Source of the DNA: Craspedostauros australis
Lineage: Eukaryota > Bacillariophyta > Bacillariophyceae > Mastogloiales > Achnanthaceae
Assembly: GCA_026770025.1 (NCBI GenBank)
Contig: JAMXDE010000021.1
Span: forward strand, 620,001-684,000
Reading direction: 5' to 3'
DNA: 64,000 nt
Position numbers and translations under genes: made by a program. The notes below the pieces were generated by a model. It was given only the letters and a program-made list of their open reading frames with translations. It was not told the origin of the DNA and made no database searches. This document shows positions 53,112 to 61,085 of this stretch, piece by piece (the stretch's first letter is position 1; each line of letters opens with the position of its first letter).

Positions 53112-54192
53112 ATGGACGGAGGTGGTCATGAAGGCGGCGGCACGCTTGCCAACGTCGGCTGGCACTTCGTCGTGCTGATGAGCCGTCAGGGCAAGATCCG
53201 TCTCTCCGAATTCTTCTCCTCGTACACGGAGAGCGAGAAGCGCCGGATTCTGCGAGATATCGCCGGAGACGTGCTGCCGCGCGCGCCCAAGATGTGCAAC
53301 ATCATCGAGAAGGGAACGTACAAGTTCGTGTACCGTCGGTACGCCAGCCTCTACTTCGTCATCGGCGTGCCGCACGGCATGAACGAGCTCATCGTGCTGG
53401 AGCAGATCCATCTCTTCGTGGAGGCCCTCGATGGGTACTTCAATTCAGGTGCGTTTCGGCTTCGCTCACATCATGCTCCGCCAGAGTGAAGTGCTTCCAC
53501 TGCATTCGCTGGCATCTTTCATGGAGATTTCCCGTGGAGGTCTTCCATGGAGGTCTTCCATGGATGGGTGCCAGCACCAGCGCCTTGCCAATTCGTGCTT
53601 TACGTTGAATGTTGCCACAGGTTTCGCCAAGGCGGCCGGAGATGTCCATGAGAATCGGGACAGTGTTCTGTCGCAGCTCCGCTAAACCCTGCGTGGCCTC
53701 GCCTCTCCCAATGCCGTGCCCGCCCATACCATCATATGAATGCGTCGATTGACAAAATTGCTTCACCTTGATGGACGTCGATTGTCTTTGACTTGGCGTC
53801 TCCATCCCTCCAACGGCACCACTTTATCACGGAATCATTGCACTCACATACATACCATACATTCTCTCCTGTTCATTCATTCTGCTCTGTTGTCACTTGT
53901 ATTCCTTCATGGAATGGTGGACCTGATGTACCGACTGACAGTGTGTGAGTTGGATTTGGTGTTCTCGCTTCACAAGTCCCTGCTCATTCTCTTCGAAATG
54001 TTCGTGGGCGGCAAGCTGTGTCAGAGCAACAAGCGCGAAGTGCTGAAAGCCATCGTGGAAGCAGAGGAGCTGGTGGAAGAGCTGACAAAGCCGGGAGATG
54101 ACACAGCCAGTCAGCTGGATGATGGTCTGTCCTTCCAAGAACAGTTCCAGCTCGGTCGCAAACCTGGACGAAGAACGGGCGGAGGAAGGTGA
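53112..54192 (+). CDS. Adaptor protein complex sigma subunit
   Basis: Two exons, 53112-53448 and 53942-54192; donor CAG|GTGCGT and acceptor GACAG|TG, phase 1; 195 residues. The join gives YFNSVCELDLVF, which is the sigma-adaptin core. Other signs are MSRQGKIRLSEFFSSY, MCNIIEKGTYKFVYRRYASLY, NELIVLEQIHLFVEALD and VLKAIVEAEELVEEL. Sigma subunits are the small chains of clathrin adaptor complexes in vesicle transport and help bind the dileucine signal. The sequence fits AP-1 best in the C-terminal half, but AP-2 or AP-4 cannot be ruled out. Two oddities: an N-terminal extension of about 17 residues rich in Gly before the usual start, and a Gly/Arg-rich C-terminal tail (about 175-195). Confidence 0.88.
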
Positions 54193-54947
54193 AGCCGACA
54201 AATCGGGTCTCCATGAGCAGCATGCGTTCTGCGCGAACTGCATCACGAGCCATTCACGCAGGCACAAGTTGCGCATACATACGAAAAGCAGCGGAGGGAG
54301 CGGCACCGCTCTACCGCATTGGTACTCTATTGAGCACAAGTACGAACAAGTAAAGATCAATATCGACCAATGCAACAGTGTGTATAGCATCCTCTTGAGT
54401 AACCAAGAGGATGAAGTGGTGTTCCATCAACTGCATCCAGCACTACTCCGACGCAAGTGTGCAATACGATGCCGCTAAGGCTGTGCATAGTAGAGCAGAG
54501 GAGTCGCGTGTCCTTCCTGGTGTATCATAATATGCATGTATGGTAGGTGTTGGCATGTGGCGTTATTCCTCTACTTACTCGTCGATTCATAGATGCCTGT
54601 GTGGCGACCGTCGGCGTCCTGTCCAGTCATTGCTTCCAGAAGCAAGCACGCACACTGAAATCGAGCTGAGCCGCCTATCATGTCCACATTGCACAGTTGC
54701 AAACTCGCGTTGCAGCTCGACAAAGTGATGTTTGCACCACATACCATCGTCGCCATCATTGATGCGCGAATTCCGTTGAGGTTGTGGATCATGTGCCGAG
54801 TGCTCTGGCTGGAGTGCACTCTTTCTCCAGTCCACAACGAATGCGAAATGAAGAGATGCCGAGCGTCGCGGCGCAGTGCAAACGCTCAAGAGGGCATCTA
54901 TTCTGTGGTACGTCTTCGTGCGAGTACTTCAATGGCATTCCATGAAG
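54193..54947. other. Convergent intergenic region
   Basis: About 755 bases between the sigma-adaptin and RCHY1 3' ends. No gene recognised. Confidence 0.5.
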
Positions 54948-56917
54948 TTACGGCCGATTCTGTCCATTTTGGGGTGGCGCTCCTGGATCCCCTCCGGCAG
55001 ACGCCTGATCCTGTACTGTGTTGAACGAGCTGCAGCTTGGGCACTGGGTTCCCAGGAAGTGCCAATTCTGCCGTACGCTCCTGGCTTCGCAGTCGTTGCA
55101 AATGATATCGACCGATCGTTGCAAATCCGCCGGCATGGGATGCTCGGCAATATCCCGAGCGCGAGCCTCCCAAGCCGCCGCCATCGACTGCTGTGATACC
55201 ACTGTCTTCTTGCAAATGGGGCAGCGATAATCGAAACCAGCCAGCTTCCGGAAGCAGTGAGCATGGATGGCATGCCCGCACGGCAGATCCTGCGGGGATT
55301 GTCTTGACGAGAACATATCTTCGCGGCAAACTGGGCAGTTGTTTTTGTACTTGTCCTTGAAGCATTGGTGCGTGTTGAAGACGCTGACGGAGATGCACAT
55401 GCAGCATTCGTTACAGTGTCTGAATGATTCTCTTCCGCCGACTCTGCAGAATCCACATTGGTGACAGTGGAACGGCTTCCGTGACTGTGTGCGCGCGTTT
55501 GCAAACAATTGTGTACGGTGTGGCAAAATTGGTTTGTGTGCGTGTTTGGGTGTATGCATCGTGCATGGACAGCGTATCCATAGTGTGCGGATGGTTGGGT
55601 TCGTTTGGCGTGGTGTGGAATTGGTCCCAGCCAGAATGGAAATAGGCATGGAGGAGTGAGTTGATGTGCTGTTGTGAGTATTATGGTACAGACCAACGAT
55701 GATGTGGGCGTGGATGTGGATCTGGATGCGGTTCACTTGGACACCATCAAGAAGATCGAAAGGAGAAAGAGCAGACCCATCCCAAAGACCTTTGCCATTC
55801 CAACACAAGAACGCAAAGTCGCCCCAGCAAAAATGCAAACCTACCTGCGCCATCCATAGGTTACAGATATGGCAGTGATATTCGCCAAACACCGTTTGGC
55901 AACTGATACAATGATTCCTGTGTCGTTCCGAACGTTGTTGTTGTTGTTGTCGTTGTGCGGTACAATGATGGTTGATTGATTCAATGATTGAGTGATTGTT
56001 TTCGTGGAGCAGATATCGATCGTCCAGGCCAATACGGAGACACGAGAAAGTGAAATGGGACGTGAGAAGCTGGCGTTAGCGTTAGTGTTTGTATTTGAAG
56101 AAGCTTTGATGTCAACCATTGAACAGGCCTCTCCAGGAGCACACAGCAGCGCAGAACCAGCGCCATGGGATTCTTCATGGATACCAACGCATGTAATCGT
56201 TTGGGTGGATGAATGATGGCGAAGCGAATATAGTATCTTGCTGCAAGAGCAAACATTCTCATAATCGCAGTTACCGATTTGCTTCGCCATTTCAATCTCG
56301 ATCAAGTAGAGACCCCCAGACAGAGGCCATACTCCCCGTCTCACGACAACGATCGTATCAACAGAGACACACTCCATACACAACCACACGCATACAACCA
56401 CACGCATACAATCACACGCGTACATGCGCGACACTTACGACGCTGCCTGCCTGGTATTGCAGAGCTTGCAAACGACTTCCCGCACATGGAATCGGTTCAT
56501 GGGCGGGTGCCCTGGCGGGCTCATCTCGTCATGGCAGATGCGGCAGCCGAAAACCCTGTTGCAGCACGGCGCCACGATGTTGCAATTGCGCTCGTAGTGA
56601 CCGCAGACGTTTCTGCTCTCGGGGGTTGGCACCACGGGTGCCTGCTGGGGCGTGACCTCCGTGCGTCCACCAGACATGAGGTTTTGGATCCTCATTCGCT
56701 TCTCGGCATCGCTGAGCGACGTGTCTCTCTGAATGGCCTGAATGGCTCTGCGACGTGCAATCGCCGCATCGTCCTCCACCCGCTCCGGTGCTGGTGCTGG
56801 CGCGTCTTCGGCCATCTCCTCTTCATCCTCCTCGTCCTCCTCGTCGTCTTCATTGATGTCATCGTCGCTGTCACCCATATCAGCGTCGATCATGACGTAG
56901 TCATCACCGGATGCCAT
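54948..56917 (-). CDS. RCHY1: RCHY1/PIRH2-type E3 ubiquitin ligase
   Basis: Three exons, 56917-56439, 55917-55845 and 55484-54948; phases 2 and 0; 362 residues. The joins restore NHCISCQTVFGEYHCHIC and WMAQSRKPFHCHQCGFC. Domains in order: an acidic leader (DDDINEDDEEDEEDEEEM, about 18-35) and a Gln/Pro segment; CHY zinc finger (about 105-182) starting VCGHYERNC; CTCHY finger (about 186-245); RING-H2 (about 234-275) with CPVCRED, LPCGHAIHAHC and CPIC; and a C-terminal zinc ribbon with CNDC and QCPSC. This is the full RCHY1 layout. Family members mark substrates such as p53 in animals and stress regulators in plants; the substrate here is unknown. The acidic leader is longer than in animal copies. 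CAGAGTATAATAG lies 29 bases upstream of the start. Confidence 0.93.
56381..56418. repeat. 14-bp tandem repeat in RCHY1 intron 1
   Basis: About three imperfect copies of CACACGCATACAAC next to the exon 1 donor on the intron side. Confidence 0.6.
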
Positions 56918-58005
56918 TGTTGTCTAGAGTATTGGGACTGTGGTGCAGAGTATAATAGAATAGAATAGAATAGTATGGAGTAGAGGATTCTGTTTGATGT
57001 CCTTGTTCTTGATGTTCTCGGTATCTTCGAAGTCCTCGATCTCCACGTTGCGTGCTCTGCGTTCTGCGTCCGATGCTGACTTCTGTGCGAGCGCAATTCT
57101 GCAATCCTGAGATGCCACGGGTGTGTGATGTAGCTGGAGGAACTGGGAGGTCCTGCGCTGTCCTATGCACAGTATGCTACTCGAGAACGGGAATGTGTCG
57201 TCTCGGGTGGTATGACCTGTGACTTTCGAAGGCAGCGGGTGCTGATGGCAGACGTATCTAGTAGCAGGTGAGCGACAGCACGAAGTAGGCGCCTTGTGTA
57301 TTCGTAGCGTACTATTGTGTGATGAGAGTATTGTGGATGCTCTTCTCTCTATTCGTTCGCTTGCGTGTGCTTGATTGTGGGAGAGAAAAGTGCCGGCTCT
57401 GGTGCAACATCAGAACATGGTGCCGTACCATGGGGATCATCGCCCCGCACTCGTAAGTGCCTCGCGTGGGTGGGATGGAGGTCCCTTTCTCCGCCGTCCT
57501 CCCACTGACGGAAATAGAGACATGCGCGGATGGCTCAGCATGATCACTGCGCCTGTGTGTGTGTTTGGCGTTGCGTGCCTTCGCGACATTCTCACCTTCG
57601 CCATTTGTGGTTCGAATGGGTCGTCGATTGAGTCATCAGTCATCCAAACCAATCAGTATCCACGATTACCATGTGATATGGCACCACACGAATGGTAGCA
57701 TCACGAATGTAGGAGATAGAAGCGTGGATTGTTTGGTGGTCTCCAAGTCACCATGCTTCACGTTGGTGCTCGTTCCAACAGGATCATCATCATCATCATC
57801 CTGACGAATACAAACAACAAGGAGGACCACTAACCACTCTCCAGCTCTGTGCTCGTGTGTGGATTAGCGCACCTTGATCATTTGAAGGTGGTGTCGTGGA
57901 AAAGTGGAAACTACTACAGCTGCGCACAGTGGTTACGGTTGCTCGCAGGCACGCATGTAACTAGTCTCTCCTCGTCGAGTTGGCTCGACTCCATGGTACG
58001 CCTGC
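56918..58005. other. Intergenic
   Basis: About 1.1 kb between RCHY1 and GMP synthase, which are on the same strand. ATAGAATAGA repeats are at 56952-56975 and a CATCAT run at 57782-57801. No gene recognised. Confidence 0.5.
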
Positions 58006-58056
58006 CTACTCCCATTCGATTGTGGCAGGCGGCTTGGAGCTGATGTCGTAACAGAG

Positions 58057-58090
<34 letters not shown>

Positions 58091-60187
58091 CTGCTCATGG
58101 TGCCCATCACATCGTAGGGGAGGTGGTAAAAGTCCGCGGTCATGTAGTCTGTGGTCTCCACGCAACGGACGCTGGCGACCCATTCGTAGGTGCGTCCATC
58201 TCCCATGACGCCGACCGATTTGACCGGGAGCAAAACGACGAAGGCCTGACCGATCTTGCGGTAGTGACCGCTCTTCAACAGCTCCTCGATCACGATGTCA
58301 TCGGCTTCCTGGAGGATCTTGACCCGGTCGCGTGTCACCTCTCCCAGGATGCGGATGGCGAGGCCTGGACCAGGGAATGGATGGCGCCACACGCTGGTTT
58401 CATCGATTCCCAGCGCCATTCCCAGCTCTCTCACCTCATCCTTGAACAGTTCGCGAAGTGGCTCGATCAGCTTGAGCTTCATGGTATCAGGCAGACCACC
58501 GACGTTGTGGTGCGTCTTGATCGTCGCAGATGGGCCTTTGTAGGAGATTGACTCGATAACGTCCGGGTACAGGGTTCCCTGGAGAAGGTACTCGCAATTG
58601 CCATTCAGATCGTTCTCGATCTTGGTCGCCTCCTCTTGGAACACCTCAATGAAGGTGTTGCCGATGATCTTTCTCTTCTGTTCAGGATCGGTGACGCCGG
58701 CCAGCTTGTCGAGGAACCGGTCGCAGGCATCGACACATCTGAGGTTGACGCCGCAGTCCTCGCGCATGCGCTTGAGGACCTTCTTCGCTTCATCCTTGCG
58801 AAGGCATCCGTTGTCCACCAGCACCGCGTGAAAACGATCGCCGATGGCGCGGGTCATCAGCACGGCAGCGACAGTTGAATCGACGCCACCGCTGACAGCG
58901 CCGATAACATGGTGCTCCCCTACCTTGGCCCGAACCGATTCGATGAACTCATTGGCGTAGTCCGTCATCACCCAGTCCTGCTTCGCGCCCGCGATCTTGA
59001 TGCAGAAGTTGCTCAGGATCGTCTTTCCCAGCGGCGAGTGCGTCACTTCCGGATGGAACTGCAATCCCCACATCTTCCTCTCCGAATTCTCGATCGTGAC
59101 GAACTCGGCGTTTGGTGTCGCGGCTTTGGGCACATTCCAAACAGAAGACAAGAGCAGGCGTGGCGGTGCAATTCATCGTGAGAGATTGCCTCTGTGGTTT
59201 TCCTTTCAGACGGCTGTTCGTATGCGTATGCGCATGCGTATGCACATGCGCATGGGTTTGCGCTTCCATGTGCGTGTATGCTTGCATGTGCGCCTTGGTT
59301 TGTGGTTGCAGGCGTGGATCCGATATTGTCATGACGGATACTGAAAATGCGTACAACGGCCACGGCAACTCGCTGCCCTTGGGAATTGTCTTCCAATGCA
59401 AATGCAATTCCAAATGATCGTCGCCCAACGACACAGCACTGCTCCCCAAGTTCATTCACATTCTTCGAGCTTGCGCAATGAATGCGGGAATTTGCAATGT
59501 GCTTTGCACGCATTTCAGAAACCCTTGCCAACATTCACATCACGACATCCATGGAGAGTAGAGCATTTTGCCATTCACAGTGCTGTTCGTGGAAATTGCA
59601 CAGGACTCACCGACTGCCTTGAAGCCGTCTGGGGACTTGGTCAACTTGTCACCATGCGACATCCACATTTGGAATTCGTTGGGCATGCCATCGAAGAGCC
59701 TGGATTCGCAGCCTTCTACTCTCTTGACTATCGCCTTTCCGTACTCGTGCTTCAAACCCGGCTCGACGGCTCCGCCGAATGTGTGCGCCAGTTCCTGCAT
59801 ACCGTAGCAGATTCCCAGCACGGGGACGTCACGTTCCTCGATCAGCTTCCAAACTTCAGGCTTGACGTGCGGGGCGCCTTCGTCGTAGACGCTGCTGGGA
59901 CCGCCGCTCAGGATCACTGCGATGAGCTTGCGCTTGCCAAGCTCCTCGGCGGAGACCAGGCAGGAGTACAGTTCGCAGAACACATTGATCTCGCGGACGC
60001 GACGTGCGATCAAATGAGAATACTGGGACCCGAAATCCAGGATCGCCACCTGAGGGCTGCAGGTTTGTTGTTGGCGGTTGTTGGCGATTATTGTGGCATC
60101 CGTGGTGTTCCGGATGGCGAATGAAGCAATGTGGATAAAGTGAAGAGTTCGGTGCGAGGTGCAGTATCGGGGGTTAAGATTGATCAT
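58006..60187 (-). CDS. guaA: GMP synthase (glutamine-hydrolysing)
   Basis: Two exons, 60187-59611 and 59123-58006; donor G|GTGAGT, acceptor CAAAG|CC, phase 1; 564 residues. The class I glutamine amidotransferase domain has [33 protein letters not shown] with nucleophile Cys127, and QFHPEVTHS with the catalytic His just after the intron. The ATP pyrophosphatase domain follows with the P-loop [23 protein letters not shown], then the dimerisation domain with [11 protein letters not shown] and the C-terminal PPATIEWE. The enzyme makes GMP from XMP, glutamine and ATP. The ATG at 60187 is the first in frame and gives about 45 residues before the domain, rich in Asn, Arg, Thr and His. They could be a targeting leader, though cytosolic action is usual. 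Confidence 0.95.
59215..59256. repeat. Alternating purine-pyrimidine tract in intron
   Basis: ATGCGTATGCGCATGCG-type run with TG/CA and GC steps within the GMP synthase intron; Z-DNA prone by sequence rule. Confidence 0.6.
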
Positions 60188-61085
60188 TGCCTGTGTCTGT
60201 TGTGCCGCGATGCGCTCTGTATCCTTGTGACGTGTGACAATCCAATCGCAGGGAGAAATAGAGAAAGAGCGGCAGAGCCAACGAGGTGCTCCCAAACAAC
60301 AACACCGGCAGCGGTGGCAGCATGCATGTTGGCAACGCAACCTAAGTCAAGTGAAGTGTCCCGACAGGCTTCCACGATGCCAAGAGCAATGATTGATGGC
60401 CACTGCGGAATCTTACCGATCGTAGGCATCGAGTTGAGCTGATTGGGCCATCTTTTCGGTTTCGAGTTGTGGCTTTTCGTTTGTGTGTGACGAGAGTCTG
60501 TTGCGGGGATGTGTCCTGTTTTATGCCGCGCTGTGCTGTGCTGCGCTGATGCGGGTACGAAGTGCAGGTATCGGTATTGCTATCTGTGTCTGTGCCCTGG
60601 GTTTGGGTTGGGGTTTGGGTCTTGTGCCTTGTCTCGGGTGAACTTGTGTCGTTTGTTCGTGCCTTCTCTCTCGTTGGCGCCTGGTTGGCAGAATGAGACT
60701 TCACCGTTGTTCTTTCCTGTTATTCTTGATGTTCTGTCTGTTGCTTTCTTGTTCAGTGGTTGGAATGTTGGTCCGACCGTCTGCCGTTGATGGCACCCTT
60801 GTGAGAACAACACATCAACAGGCACGCGACACTGTCATCATCTCTTGGCCACGACGATTCGCAGAGTGCGGTCCTTCGCGCAAGATCGCAGTCTACCAAT
60901 GCCATGTTAGACGGAACTATTGGATGACATTGAACGGATGTATTGTATTCTACGAGAGTAGCCGTACGGTATTGCTCTTCACAATCTCGTGTTGTGGTAA
61001 ACGCGCATACTACATAGAATATAATACTATTTTAATGTACTGTGTATGGATATTGTCCTGCTCTACTCGTAAAGACACGCAATAG
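60188..61085. other. Intergenic between GMP synthase and receptor-PARP gene
   Basis: About 900 bases. GTTGGCGCCT at 60673-60682 is a weaker form of the recurring motif. GGGTTTGGGTTGGGGTTTGGG-like G-rich tract lies at 60598-60620. No gene recognised. Confidence 0.5.

Noticed and set aside
60188-60340. 51-codon N-terminal extension of GMP synthase
   Set aside because: No ATG in this part; it starts at TTG and is Cys/Arg-rich noise.
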